DNA of 64,000 nucleotides from Candidatus Deianiraea vastatrix (GTDB lineage: Bacteria > Pseudomonadota > Alphaproteobacteria > Rickettsiales > Deianiraeaceae): NCBI RefSeq assembly GCF_007993655.1, contig NZ_CP029077.1, positions 112,413 through 176,412 of the forward strand. Direction: 5' to 3'. The position numbers and the translations under genes were made by a program. The notes under the pieces are model-generated. The model did no database searches. It saw nothing but the letters and a program-made list of their open reading frames with translations, and was not told the origin of the DNA. Numbering within the stretch: the first letter of the stretch is position 1; each line of letters begins with the position of its first letter. Positions 35,084 to 43,501 of the stretch are shown piece by piece.

Positions 35084-38000
35084 TCAGCCGCCAGATTTAT
35101 TACCACCACCACTCCCACTTTTACTAGAATTGTAATTTGCCCATCCAGCCTTTCCTTTGTTCCACATAGTTTCTGATAAATTTCTAGCATTCTTTGCTGC
35201 AAATGCAAGTGCACCAGTAGTTTTACTCATGACGCCAGATATACTCATTGCATCATTGATATTGCCAACACCACCCTTCAAAGACAAATCAGCTCCGCCA
35301 AACATTTTAATCATAATTGACTCAGTTTTGCTTGCAAAATCAAGCGATATAACAACAACTAAAAGCATTTTTACACTCTTAATGAAGAAAATATACTGTA
35401 ATTCTGGGCCGGTTGCTGTTGTGATAATCATTGTTGTTACAACTGCTGTAATTGCCATATACATACCAACGCCTGGGAAAAGCATCATTCCAAAGAACCA
35501 CATTGGATTAACTGTTGTGCTTGCAAATGCAAGCAAAAGAAGGCATGCGTATGGCAAAGATTCAATGTCTGCCATTGTTACATCATAATTTGGATCTGGT
35601 TTATAGCAATCGTAATTATATGTACCATCTACATTAAATAGCTTTTCATATCCATAATCACCTGGCATTCCATACATTGCCGTATCCATAAGTGTTGTGC
35701 CTATGTATATTGTTAAAAATGACGCACACGATGATGTTATACTTGATATTAATGTATCAAGCCATTTTTTATAAACATCTGCTGTAAAAGAAAATAACGC
35801 AAGTGGCATTGTAATTGGTGAAACATAAACACATATATAGGCTGTTGAAATTCCAACAATAAAATTTTGTGCAACTTTAAGGCATATAACAAAAACTCCA
35901 AATGCTGAACACAAAGCTGCTATTGCAGTAAAACACCCCGATGGACCTTGAAAGAATACCATCCACGCAATTCTAAAAACCCCAGGCAAGCCATCAATCA
36001 TCCCCATGAAATACTTTTCTATTTTGCAATCAAGCTCATCAAATCTACCAAGATAAGATAAATCCAGCTGTGCACCTGTGTCTTTTTGAGAAACTATTGG
36101 ATATCCTCTTGTTAAATTATTGATATTCTTTCTACTTTGATCTGTTAAATCTTTGATTTTTTCCATTTCGACCCTTTTTGAAAATGCTCCAGGTATATTT
36201 TGCAGACTAAATGGAAGCGATAGTGATCCACTTGAATCTGCTATATAATAAGCTGTAAAGACAACACCTGATGCATCTGTTGGTACTATCGTTGTTTTTT
36301 TTGTTACAAGGTCTTGAAAAGAAAGATTTGAACCAGTTGATATATTTGAAAATGCAGATTTATTGAGAATATATCCCATTGCTTCTAAATCACTTAAATG
36401 ATAACCAGGCGCTGTATATGTTGGCCCGCTTGTTGCTGTTGGATTGCAGAGCATATACTCTCTACCATTTCGTTTGGTAAAAGTTGCATAATAAGGGGTA
36501 TTTATATTTCCTGAAGTTGATGCATCTTGTTTATTATCATTCCAGTATAATAAATCTCCATTTTGATTTGTGCAGCGCACTGGCATATAGCTACTTTGAA
36601 TGCCATTATTTTGGAGTCTTTGAATTAATTGAGATGGTAATTCGATTGGTAAAAATGGATAATTGTAAGATGGGGTAGGTAGATACGGGCCTCTTCTGCA
36701 AAAAAATCTATCATAAGATTTGCCGTCTGGGCCAATACTTGGCATTATAACTATTCTTCCGCTGCCTTGTAAATTAGTGCATAAATTATCCAAATATAAC
36801 TTAGTATCATTTGGTAAATTTGTACCACCGATTCCCTTAATATATTTTACCGAATCTGGTAATTTAATTATTGTGTTAAAGTCTGAATAATTGTAACCTT
36901 GAGGTGCAAAAGCAAAGACTGGTTCTGAAATTGGAAAATATTTGGCTTGATACGAGCATCCATCACGACTATCTTTTCTTGTGACTTCTTCGACCATATC
37001 CATTGCAGCATTAGTTGCCATTGTAATTGTTCTTATGCCGATATATTTCCATCCATCATTTAAGCTAAATGCTACAACAATAATGAATATCCAGTGATTT
37101 TGAATAAAATCTTTTGCTTTAACTTCTCCTGCGGCAAATAATATTTTTGCGGCAGAAAAGCTTATATATATTAGAAATATCATTAATACCGTTGCCTTCA
37201 TTGCATCGTGTAGTCGTGTAAATAATGTTTGGGCATCGCTGGATGACATTCCACTTGTTGCTATATTGTCTCTTTCATTTTTAGCTGTATTTATAGCCTC
37301 ACTAATTGCATTGCCTGTTGCACCAACGCCATTTATAAAAGGGGTCATATTTGATGCAGATGGCACAGTGGCATTGATAAATGGGTCATCTGGTATTTTT
37401 TGTAAACTTGATTTATATAGATCGTAATTTTTCAATGTTGCAGTTAACTGGTGGGAAGATGGATTGCTTTTTAATGCTTTAATAATTCCAATAATATCCA
37501 TTGATGGAAATGTAACTAAATCTGAAGGCTGTGCTGAAATAAAATTCCATACACTGCTATATATTCCATTTAGCACAATAATATCATCACCGAGTGAGTC
37601 CATTTTTTTAATATTATCATCGCTTAGTGATGCAAGTGTTGTAATTGGTGTTATTCTTTTTTGTAGAAAATTAAAAAATGTCTCAGTTATACATTGTGCA
37701 ATTTTTGCTGTAAAATGTATCTGTCCAAGATTTTTTGTATCTCCATCTTGATAGCAAGCTCTTGAAACAATGGGATTACTATTTATGTTAAATGCAAATG
37801 AGTCACCAGATTTTATCATTCTGCAATGTTTCAGAAAATTTGGACTATCGTTTTCAATGACGATATTTCCACTTGAGTCATAATAAAGGCTTTCATTGGA
37901 TGCTTTTACTGTTGGCTCTGTATCTGAGCCGTCGTCAATTGGGTGTCTACATGGGCATGTTGAGGAAGTGCGAAGGCAAAGTAATTGAGAGTCGCCTTTG

Positions 38001-38704
38001 TAAGCATAAGCACAAAACTGAACATCCCCAATCCACATACATTCATTTTTTCGAATCCAAATGTAATTATCATTTTTTTTATCATGAACGCAAAGCTTTC
38101 CATATGTATCATTGATATTATCTTGTGTTACAACTGGAAGACCACTCTTTTTTAATATTGAGGCTATGGAAGAATCTCTATAAGCCATGGGAAAGTAGTT
38201 ATTTTTATTGCTATCAACGTCATCTTTGCATATTTCTGCACGATTCTTGGCACCATTTGAGGCTGCATTTAATATCCCAACATACGCCATAGCTGCACCT
38301 ATTGCTGCGCCGGTACCTGCAAGCTCTGCAGTTGCATTAATTAATGACATTTCAAATTGAGTTGGTGGCGCTCCACCAAACTTTAATGAATATGCAAATA
38401 TAAGTCCTACGCGTGCACCAAATCTTGCAGCTTCATATGCAGCAGCAGTTGTTATTGCAAGACCCATAGTATTTGCAAAGCATGCATAAGCCTCTTCCGG
38501 GGGGCCTGCAAATCCCATTACTGGTTTTACAAGGGCTCCAAAATCAATAGGGCAATTTTTTTTATAGTCATCATCTGCATCTTGTAATGCCATATTTGCA
38601 AAAGTCATCCCAATTAATGCAGCACCTGCACCAGAGAAAGCTTTTTTTGTTTCAAAATTTACAATAAGTATAGAAAGTAACAAAATTGTAAATATTCGTT
38701 TCAT
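35084..38704 (-). CDS. Giant VirB6/TrbL-like type IV secretion protein (2)
   Basis: A 1206-residue membrane protein of the Rickettsiales VirB6 type. It starts with a signal peptide or first helix (MKRIFTILLLSILIVNF), has a hydrophobic Ala/Gly-rich region to about residue 170, then a cysteine-rich probably periplasmic domain (for example RTSSTCPCRHP), and a C-terminal block of membrane helices with the VirB6 core (SAFGVFVICLKVAQNFIVG, VSPITMPLALFSFTADVYKKWL). It ends in a Gly/Ser tail. Unlike the first VirB6-like gene in the window, it has no long coiled-coil tail. It is not in a virB cluster. The two genes probably encode alternative channel subunits. Confidence 0.85.
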   Translation of the reverse strand: MKRIFTILLLSILIVNFETKKAFSGAGAALIGMTFANMALQDADDDYKKNCPIDFGALVKPVMGFAGPPEEAYACFANTMGLAITTAAAYEAARFGARVGLIFAYSLKFGGAPPTQFEMSLINATAELAGTGAAIGAAMAYVGILNAASNGAKNRAEICKDDVDSNKNNYFPMAYRDSSIASILKKSGLPVVTQDNINDTYGKLCVHDKKNDNYIWIRKNECMWIGDVQFCAYAYKGDSQLLCLRTSSTCPCRHPIDDGSDTEPTVKASNESLYYDSSGNIVIENDSPNFLKHCRMIKSGDSFAFNINSNPIVSRACYQDGDTKNLGQIHFTAKIAQCITETFFNFLQKRITPITTLASLSDDNIKKMDSLGDDIIVLNGIYSSVWNFISAQPSDLVTFPSMDIIGIIKALKSNPSSHQLTATLKNYDLYKSSLQKIPDDPFINATVPSASNMTPFINGVGATGNAISEAINTAKNERDNIATSGMSSSDAQTLFTRLHDAMKATVLMIFLIYISFSAAKILFAAGEVKAKDFIQNHWIFIIVVAFSLNDGWKYIGIRTITMATNAAMDMVEEVTRKDSRDGCSYQAKYFPISEPVFAFAPQGYNYSDFNTIIKLPDSVKYIKGIGGTNLPNDTKLYLDNLCTNLQGSGRIVIMPSIGPDGKSYDRFFCRRGPYLPTPSYNYPFLPIELPSQLIQRLQNNGIQSSYMPVRCTNQNGDLLYWNDNKQDASTSGNINTPYYATFTKRNGREYMLCNPTATSGPTYTAPGYHLSDLEAMGYILNKSAFSNISTGSNLSFQDLVTKKTTIVPTDASGVVFTAYYIADSSGSLSLPFSLQNIPGAFSKRVEMEKIKDLTDQSRKNINNLTRGYPIVSQKDTGAQLDLSYLGRFDELDCKIEKYFMGMIDGLPGVFRIAWMVFFQGPSGCFTAIAALCSAFGVFVICLKVAQNFIVGISTAYICVYVSPITMPLALFSFTADVYKKWLDTLISSITSSCASFLTIYIGTTLMDTAMYGMPGDYGYEKLFNVDGTYNYDCYKPDPNYDVTMADIESLPYACLLLLAFASTTVNPMWFFGMMLFPGVGMYMAITAVVTTMIITTATGPELQYIFFIKSVKMLLVVVISLDFASKTESIMIKMFGGADLSLKGGVGNINDAMSISGVMSKTTGALAFAAKNARNLSETMWNKGKAGWANYNSSKSGSGGGNKSGG

Positions 38705-38814
38705 GACTAAAATATGTATTGCTGTTTGAAATTAAGATTATGATAAAATAATAATCAACTTTTTTATGAAAAAAATATTGATATTTAAAAAAACTACTAT
38801 AAACAAAAATATAT

Positions 38815-38888
38815 GCACCCGTAGCTCAACTGGATAGAGCATCTGACTACGGATCAGAAGGTTTGGGGTTCGAATCCCTACGGGTGCA
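38815..38888 (+). tRNA. tRNA-Arg (ACG), target of the integrated element
   Basis: A 74-nt cloverleaf: acceptor GCACCCG/CGGGTGC, D-loop with AGCTCAACTGGATAGAGC, anticodon stem TCTGA/TCAGA with loop CTACGGA (anticodon ACG), T-loop GGTTCGAATCC, and encoded CCA at 38889-38891. The gene is intact even though its 3' half is the left attachment site of the element to its right; the incoming element carried a replacement for the 3' half. Confidence 0.97.
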
Positions 38889-38893
38889 CCAGT
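38847..38893 (+). repeat. Left attachment repeat (attL) of the tRNA-Arg element
   Basis: These 47 bases, from the anticodon loop of tRNA-Arg through its encoded CCA and two further bases, are repeated exactly at 44993-45039. The perfect match across a 6.1-kb spacing, together with an integrase gene inside, marks the boundaries of a site-specifically integrated element. Confidence 0.95.
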
Positions 38894-38896
38894 TTG

Positions 38897-38923
38897 AAAA
38901 ACCTTTTCCGAACGAGGTTTTTT
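38897..38923 (+). terminator. Candidate intrinsic terminator after tRNA-Arg
   Basis: AAAAACCT (38897-38904) and AGGTTTTT (38915-38922) can form an eight-pair stem with a ten-base loop, the right arm running into a T tract. It lies just inside the element, so the element may carry its own terminator to insulate the tRNA gene from its contents. Confidence 0.5.
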
Positions 38924-39100
38924 GAGTGGTTTGAATAGCTTTTTTTAAGTACAAAATAATACATTTTCAAGCCCAGCAGCCCATTTTCAGACTAGTTGAA
39001 AAGGAAGGAATGTCAATTTAAATACATTCAAATCTCCAAACTGGACGCCCGTTTCCTCGTTTCCAACACTAAAGGAAAAGAAACAAGGAAACTAAAAAAA

Positions 39101-40180
39101 CTAACCAAAATCAACTTCAACATTATAGCAATAATGTTTAACTTCACTTAAATTTTTAACTCCAAGTATTTTAGCAACTTCGGATTCCGTCTTTCCACTT
39201 GAAAGTAAAGAATCAATTACTTTTCGCATTTCATCTTTAATAAATTTACATTTGTTTATAATTTTACTAAATTCGGATTTGCTTATTTGAAATTTGCTAC
39301 AAATCTCTTTATTTTCAATTCCTTGAAGTTTTAGTTGCAAAATTTCTAAATTCCTCTTTTTCATTAGCTTCTCGTCTTCAGGAATATAATCTCCAATTAT
39401 AGACCACCCATTTTCAGGATTAAAATTCATATTAATTGGATTTGCAAGATCTGGACTCATGTGTCTGTGTTTTGTGAACATTAACTTAATATTGCCTTTT
39501 TGATTTGGAATTTCAGAAAGGTTTATAATAGTGTCAACAACATCCTCCATTCTTGAGCTTCCACGAAGAGTTTTAGCATCTCCTTCACTTTTTTTGCCCT
39601 CGTGGCCAACGAAAATGATTGATTTATCATTCTTTCTCATAAGAAGTGCCCATTCGATGATTTTATGGCAATCTTTTGCATCATTTTCATTTCCGCTTCT
39701 TCTAATACTTGAAAGATTATCCATAATAATTAAATCAACATTAAGATTATTAATTGTATTGGTTAAAATCTCTCTGTGCCTATCATTATCAATATTTAAC
39801 ATCTCGGTACAGTTTTTGTCAAAAAGAGCGTGATTAAAAAGCTCTATATTTTTCATTCCGTTTGGAATGTTGAGTCTATTGTGAACTACTTCAAATCTCT
39901 GCTTAATTGCCGCAATCTGGGTTTCAAGATCAAGGTATAAAACTTTTCTTGATTTGCTTGCAGACCAGTTAAGAAATCCTATTCCATTTGCTACTGCATA
40001 TGCAATTTCTATGCAAAAATGTGTTTTTCCAATTCCTCTTTTTGCAAAAATCAAACCCATTCCTCCAACAGGAAGTATTGGATCAATTATATTTTGCAGT
40101 GGCGGTATATCCATTTGTAATAACCTCTCACCATTTACAACAGGAAGTGCGTTATTTATTAAGTATTTATCCATATTCAT
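39101..40180 (-). CDS. RepA-like AAA ATPase (AAA_25) of the element
   Basis: About 359 residues of a RecA-like ATPase typical of small replicons: Walker A region FAKRGIGKTHF, Walker B DLIIMDNLSS, sensor segment IIFVGHEGKKSEGDAKTLRGSSRMEDVVD, and a C-terminal pair of helix-turn-helix segments (GIENKEICSKFQISKSEFSKII and KTESEVAKILGV). It resembles plasmid RepA helicases and mobile-element ATPases, so it probably unwinds or loads helicase at the element's origin after excision. The start at 40180 begins 13 bases after the stop of the HTH gene; an ATG at 40228 would overlap it. No primase gene is seen beside it. Confidence 0.8.
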   Translation of the reverse strand: MNMDKYLINNALPVVNGERLLQMDIPPLQNIIDPILPVGGMGLIFAKRGIGKTHFCIEIAYAVANGIGFLNWSASKSRKVLYLDLETQIAAIKQRFEVVHNRLNIPNGMKNIELFNHALFDKNCTEMLNIDNDRHREILTNTINNLNVDLIIMDNLSSIRRSGNENDAKDCHKIIEWALLMRKNDKSIIFVGHEGKKSEGDAKTLRGSSRMEDVVDTIINLSEIPNQKGNIKLMFTKHRHMSPDLANPINMNFNPENGWSIIGDYIPEDEKLMKKRNLEILQLKLQGIENKEICSKFQISKSEFSKIINKCKFIKDEMRKVIDSLLSSGKTESEVAKILGVKNLSEVKHYCYNVEVDFG

Positions 40181-40193
40181 ATAAAAAAGTAAA

Positions 40194-40421
40194 TTAAATT
40201 GAGCTATGATTTTCTGAATTTGATTCAATTCTTTGGCAAAAATTCATCAAATCCGATAAATAATAACAAACTCTTCTGCTTCCAATTTTTACATACGGAA
40301 GGTAAACACTCTTGTTGCATCTCCATTTTGCTAAAGTTTGCACCTTAACATTAAGGATTTTAGCTGCTTCATCGCAACCAACCAGCTTATTTGGCTGGAT
40401 TTTGTCTAAACATAAAGTCAT
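40194..40421 (-). CDS. Excisionase-like helix-turn-helix protein
   Basis: A 75-residue protein of the excisionase/AlpA type: CDEAAKILNVKVQTLAKWR is the MerR-like helix-turn-helix, and YVKIGSRRVCYYLSDLMNFCQ is the following wing and helix. Such proteins bend DNA at attachment sites or activate the integrase gene. It is cotranscribed with the RepA-like gene. A 42-base sequence upstream of it recurs upstream of the integrase, so it may act on both. Confidence 0.8.
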   Translation of the reverse strand: MTLCLDKIQPNKLVGCDEAAKILNVKVQTLAKWRCNKSVYLPYVKIGSRRVCYYLSDLMNFCQRIESNSENHSSI

Positions 40422-40458
40422 AAAAACAAAAAATAAACTGGAGGCAAAAAAACTATGC

Positions 40459-40500
40459 CCCTCTATTAATAATAAAGACGCGAAAATGATTTCTTTTCAC
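40459..40500 (-). repeat. 42-bp shared upstream element, copy A
   Basis: These 42 bases match 44747-44788 at 40 positions. Both copies lie just upstream of a minus-strand operon: here 38 bases before the HTH-RepA operon, there 16 bases before the integrase gene. The block contains an imperfect AT-rich inverted repeat (CTCTATTA...TAATAAAG). It is probably a shared operator, promoter or leader used for coordinated control. Confidence 0.8.
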
Positions 40501-40634
40501 GGCCGCAGAAAAGCCCGATAAATACTAGGGTTTTTTGGGTCAAAAAATGAGGATTGTGGAAAAATGACTTAATTATTCAGTAATTTAGTCTTGCTTGCGA
40601 AAGATACTGTTTGGACAATTGTGTATAAATAACC

Positions 40635-40663
40635 TTGACAAATTAATTTAATGCTTTTTTATT
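40635..40663 (+). promoter_or_regulatory. Candidate promoter of the DUF262-HEPN operon
   Basis: TTGACA at 40635-40640 is followed after 17 bases by TTTATT (40658-40663), predicting transcription start near 40670. That puts the ATG at 40651 upstream of the transcript start and favours the ATG at 40693. Confidence 0.5.
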
Positions 40664-40692
40664 TGAGTAAAAAGGTAAAAAAAAATACTAGT

Positions 40693-41769
40693 ATGACTGA
40701 TGAAAATTCTAATAATAAATTTGGCAGTTTCTTTGAAATAGAGCAAATTCCAAACTCAAGGGGGCTACTTGAATTTGTGAGATGGATTGATGAAGGAAGC
40801 ATTGAGCTTTCCCCTGACTTTCAAAGAGAATACGTGTGGCATAAACAAAAAGCAAGTCTTTTAATAGAGTCATTTTTGCGTAACATTCCTGTACCGAGTA
40901 TCTTTATGTATATTAATGAAGATAATAAAAGATGCGTGATTGACGGTAAACAAAGACTTGAAACAATAAGAAGGTTTGTTAAAGGAGTGTGGGATGAGTC
41001 TAAAAGTGAAATTTTTGCATTAGATTTTCCTGATCATAAAGAAGATTTAAATCCAAGACAAGGCAAAACATACGAGACTCTTGACGAAGAAGATAAGAAA
41101 AGATTTAATGATGCATATCTTAATGCAATTACAATAAGAACTCCAAACACAAATAAAGATAAAGATGCAATCAGTATATATTATATTTTTGAAAGGCTTA
41201 ATACTGGGGGTGTAACTCTGACGCCAAGTGAAATAAGATTGGCAATTTGGAATAAATCAGAGTTATTAAAGAGTATAAAGGATTTGTCAAATACTGACAT
41301 TTGGAAGAAAAGTATCAAAATATCTCCAAAAAAAGAAAAAGAGAATAAGTCATACCCAGACCACGAAAGAGCTGAAAGTCTTTTAAAAATAATATCTTTA
41401 TCACACAGTTTAACTGAATATAAAGCCCCTATGAAAGATTTTTTAACTTCATTTTTGCGAAAAGTAGATAAAGAGCAAATTGATTTTACAGCCCAAATCG
41501 AAGCATTACAAAGTATAATGAAAGATGAGGCAATTCAGGAATTTTTAAAACAATACCTTGGTAAAAAAAATATCATAGTGGAAACCGTGTACACGGCTGT
41601 ATTAATTGCCAAAAATAAAAATATAACTTACACAATGTCAGCAGAAGATGTAAGTATTTTTGAAGATGACGCATTCACAAAACAGGGCGGAACGGCACAG
41701 GGAGGCGTTGTTAAAAGGAGAATAAAAAAAGTTTACGATGTAATTACAGGACAAGAGTTAGAGTTATGA
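40693..41769 (+). CDS. DUF262 domain protein (GmrSD-N/ParB-like fold), putative defence component
   Basis: DUF262 proteins have a ParB/Srx-type fold and occur in type IV restriction enzymes (GmrSD, BrxU) and other defence loci. The 358 residues show LSPDFQREYVWHKQKASLLIESF, IPVPSIFMY, the signature VIDGKQRLETI (Asp-Gly-Gln-Gln-Arg equivalent) near residue 90, and a later GGVTLTPSEIRLAI. The C-terminal DUF1524 His-Asn-His nuclease of GmrSD is absent; the C-terminal half is helical. The stop overlaps the ATG of the HEPN gene (ATGA), so the two are translationally coupled and probably act together. The function of the pair is inferred. Confidence 0.85.
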   Translation: MTDENSNNKFGSFFEIEQIPNSRGLLEFVRWIDEGSIELSPDFQREYVWHKQKASLLIESFLRNIPVPSIFMYINEDNKRCVIDGKQRLETIRRFVKGVWDESKSEIFALDFPDHKEDLNPRQGKTYETLDEEDKKRFNDAYLNAITIRTPNTNKDKDAISIYYIFERLNTGGVTLTPSEIRLAIWNKSELLKSIKDLSNTDIWKKSIKISPKKEKENKSYPDHERAESLLKIISLSHSLTEYKAPMKDFLTSFLRKVDKEQIDFTAQIEALQSIMKDEAIQEFLKQYLGKKNIIVETVYTAVLIAKNKNITYTMSAEDVSIFEDDAFTKQGGTAQGGVVKRRIKKVYDVITGQELEL

Positions 41770-42260
41770 CTGAGATAGACCTCGAATTTACCGATACAAA
41801 AGAATGGATTAAGAAGGCAACAGAAGTAGGAAAGCTAACTGGGGAATTGACATTGAAGGACGATATTGATGATGCATTTCGTCGATTAATTGTTATTTGC
41901 TATATAGAGGAAATTAATAAAAAGGCACAGTCAATATACGAAACATATTTAAAAGATATTGATGAACTGGCAAAATATTTTGCCGACTCAAGGAAGTATT
42001 ACAATGAACATAAAAGTTATATAGATGTATTGCTATTTTTGCTAGGCAAGGCAACATATTTAACCGAAATAAGCAAAGAATCAATATTTAATGATATAAA
42101 AAACCTTAAAAAATTGCGAGATAGTTTTGCACATTTTAGAATTCCATCACAAAATTCAGCAATTTACTCACTGGATACAATCATAAAACAAGACTATGTA
42201 AAGCAAACAGAACAGTTTCTAAAAAAAGTGGTAGAATTATACAAACCTACGCAAATGTAA
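41766..42260 (+). CDS. HEPN-like protein (MAE_28990/MAE_18760 type), putative RNase effector
   Basis: A 164-residue all-helical protein. Arg118 and His123 in LRDSFAH form the R-x4-H motif of HEPN ribonucleases, near the C-terminal end of a helix as expected. HEPN proteins of this size are found next to DUF262 genes in other genomes (from memory, the MAE_28990/MAE_18760 family), where they may cleave RNA to stop growth when a phage is sensed. It shares an ATGA overlap with the DUF262 gene. No antitoxin-like gene such as MNT is adjacent. Whether the pair is a toxin-antitoxin or an abortive-infection system cannot be told from sequence. Confidence 0.75.
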   Translation: MTEIDLEFTDTKEWIKKATEVGKLTGELTLKDDIDDAFRRLIVICYIEEINKKAQSIYETYLKDIDELAKYFADSRKYYNEHKSYIDVLLFLLGKATYLTEISKESIFNDIKNLKKLRDSFAHFRIPSQNSAIYSLDTIIKQDYVKQTEQFLKKVVELYKPTQM

Positions 42261-42304
42261 ATTGCTCATGATTCAATGTTTGAAGATTAGTATGTTAAAA
42301 TCGT

Positions 42305-42658
42305 TCATTTCCCTCTCAACTTTAACGCCGAAGTAATTACATCTTCGCAGATTTTGACCTCTTGTTCGTCAAGAGTTGCAAGAATTTTCATAATATTTGC
42401 CACAGAGCCAGCTTTTTGCTTTGTTGTGTGAGTTATTTTGTTAAATTGGAATAATTCAAGAATAGAAATCTCGCAAACTTCACAAATATCAATTAAAGTA
42501 TCAAGTCTTGTGGTAATTTTACCTCTTTCAATGTAAGAAATCGTGTCTTCGGATTTGTTTATTTTATAAGCTAATTCTTCCTGTGTCATATTCTTTTGAA
42601 GTCTGAAAAATTGAACGGCAAGACCAAGATTCTGAATAAATTCATTATGCTTTTTCAT
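42305..42658 (-). CDS. XRE-family transcriptional regulator
   Basis: A 117-residue protein with an N-terminal HTH_3 domain (LQKNMTQEELAYKINKSEDTISYIERGK) followed by TRLDTLIDICEVCEI, and a C-terminal helical part that may dimerise. It resembles phage repressors and restriction controller proteins. It is divergent from the nuclease-membrane pair with a 136-base gap, which contains the 10-base palindrome TGATTAATCA and a good promoter; it most likely represses one or both directions. Confidence 0.88.
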   Translation of the reverse strand: MKKHNEFIQNLGLAVQFFRLQKNMTQEELAYKINKSEDTISYIERGKITTRLDTLIDICEVCEISILELFQFNKITHTTKQKAGSVANIMKILATLDEQEVKICEDVITSALKLRGK

Positions 42659-42681
42659 ATATAGAGTCGTAATTTTACTCG

Positions 42682-42691
42682 TGATTAATCA
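42682..42691. promoter_or_regulatory. Palindrome, candidate XRE operator
   Basis: TGATTAATCA is a perfect ten-base palindrome 24 bases upstream of the XRE gene start, in the divergent gap. Binding there would cover the XRE promoter. No second identical copy was found in the gap. Confidence 0.35.
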
Positions 42692-42731
42692 TTTTTCACT
42701 TATTACCACAGCTTGCCATGCTGGATTTTTC

Positions 42732-42760
42732 TTGACTTTTAATTTCAGTACGCATACCAT
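42732..42760 (+). promoter_or_regulatory. Candidate promoter of the nuclease-membrane protein operon
   Basis: TTGACT (42732-42737), a 17-base spacer and TACCAT (42755-42760) predict transcription from about 42767. This supports the ATG at 42795 as the nuclease start rather than the upstream ATG at 42681. Confidence 0.5.
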
Positions 42761-42794
42761 ACTGCATAGTTCAAAATATCGTAATATTGCCGTT

Positions 42795-43208
42795 ATGCAA
42801 TTCAGTCACACATCAAGAATAGGAAAAGGGTTTGAGTTTGAAGTTGCTTCGAATTTGCTTCGTAATCTTGACAGAAAATATGATTTATTCTTTCCGATAA
42901 GTGATGATAACGGTTGTGATTTGCTGATTTGCAATAATCAAAACGAAAAGCATTTAAGAATCCAAATTAAGGCAAAACAAAATCAAGAAGCTGAAACTAT
43001 TAGATTTGGAAATATTGATAAACAGGCTGCGAAAAATACGGCATTTTTATTCTATTTTAATGACAAATGGGCTTTTATTCCCATTAATGAGTTTAATTTT
43101 GGCAATGATAGTATTTCAACTCAAATTTCAATTAGCGAAAAGAGATTTGAAGAAAAAAAGGTAGACTTGAAAACGTTGCACAATAAAATTATTGATATGT
43201 TAAAATGA
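42795..43208 (+). CDS. Putative PD-(D/E)XK nuclease
   Basis: A 137-residue protein with the layout of a small restriction-endonuclease-like fold: a first helix with Glu (GKGFEFEVASNLL), then Asp42 in NGCDLLI, and Gln57-Ile-Lys59 in RIQIKAK, that is D-x14-Q-x-K. This matches the PD-(D/E)XK core, with Gln in the middle catalytic position as in some Mrr/DUF4365-like families. The frame is open back to 42681, but that part has no similarity to the fold. The stop overlaps the ATG of the membrane protein gene (ATGA). Alternatives are a resolvase-like or inactive nuclease; the XRE gene alongside suggests controlled expression. Confidence 0.6.
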   Translation: MQFSHTSRIGKGFEFEVASNLLRNLDRKYDLFFPISDDNGCDLLICNNQNEKHLRIQIKAKQNQEAETIRFGNIDKQAAKNTAFLFYFNDKWAFIPINEFNFGNDSISTQISISEKRFEEKKVDLKTLHNKIIDMLK

Positions 43209-43498
43209 CAGAATCTGAAATTGGAAAAATTATTGGCAGATTTATCGCCCCAGTTATTGGAATGTTAATTGTAGTGATAATTATACCTTATTGTAAAAAG
43301 GTTAAAATTTCTTATTTTAAAAACAAACAAGGTAATAAATTAAATAAAATATTAAATTATTTACTTGGATGGTATGGTTTTGCAATTTGCTGTTTATTGA
43401 CATTGCTTGGCGAGGAGTTGTGGGGAATGTTTTTTTATTTTTGGATATTTGCATGGATGTATATTATTATTTATAATTTTTGTTCAAAAAGTCGCTAA
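43205..43498 (+). CDS. Small membrane protein, partner of the nuclease
   Basis: A 97-residue protein with three hydrophobic segments: FIAPVIGMLIVVIIIPY, a middle YLLGWYGFAICCLLTLLG, and a C-terminal FFYFWIFAWMYIIIYNF. The charged loop between the first two is Lys-rich. I do not recognise the family. It shares ATGA with the nuclease gene and both are probably translated together. In defence systems a small membrane partner often acts as the killing part, but that is only an analogy. Confidence 0.55.
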   Translation: MTESEIGKIIGRFIAPVIGMLIVVIIIPYCKKVKISYFKNKQGNKLNKILNYLLGWYGFAICCLLTLLGEELWGMFFYFWIFAWMYIIIYNFCSKSR

Positions 43499-43501
43499 CC
43501 T

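Noticed and set aside
38866-38886. Hairpin within the tRNA-Arg T-arm as a terminator
   Set aside because: It is the T-stem and acceptor of the tRNA; the terminator-like stem lies after it.
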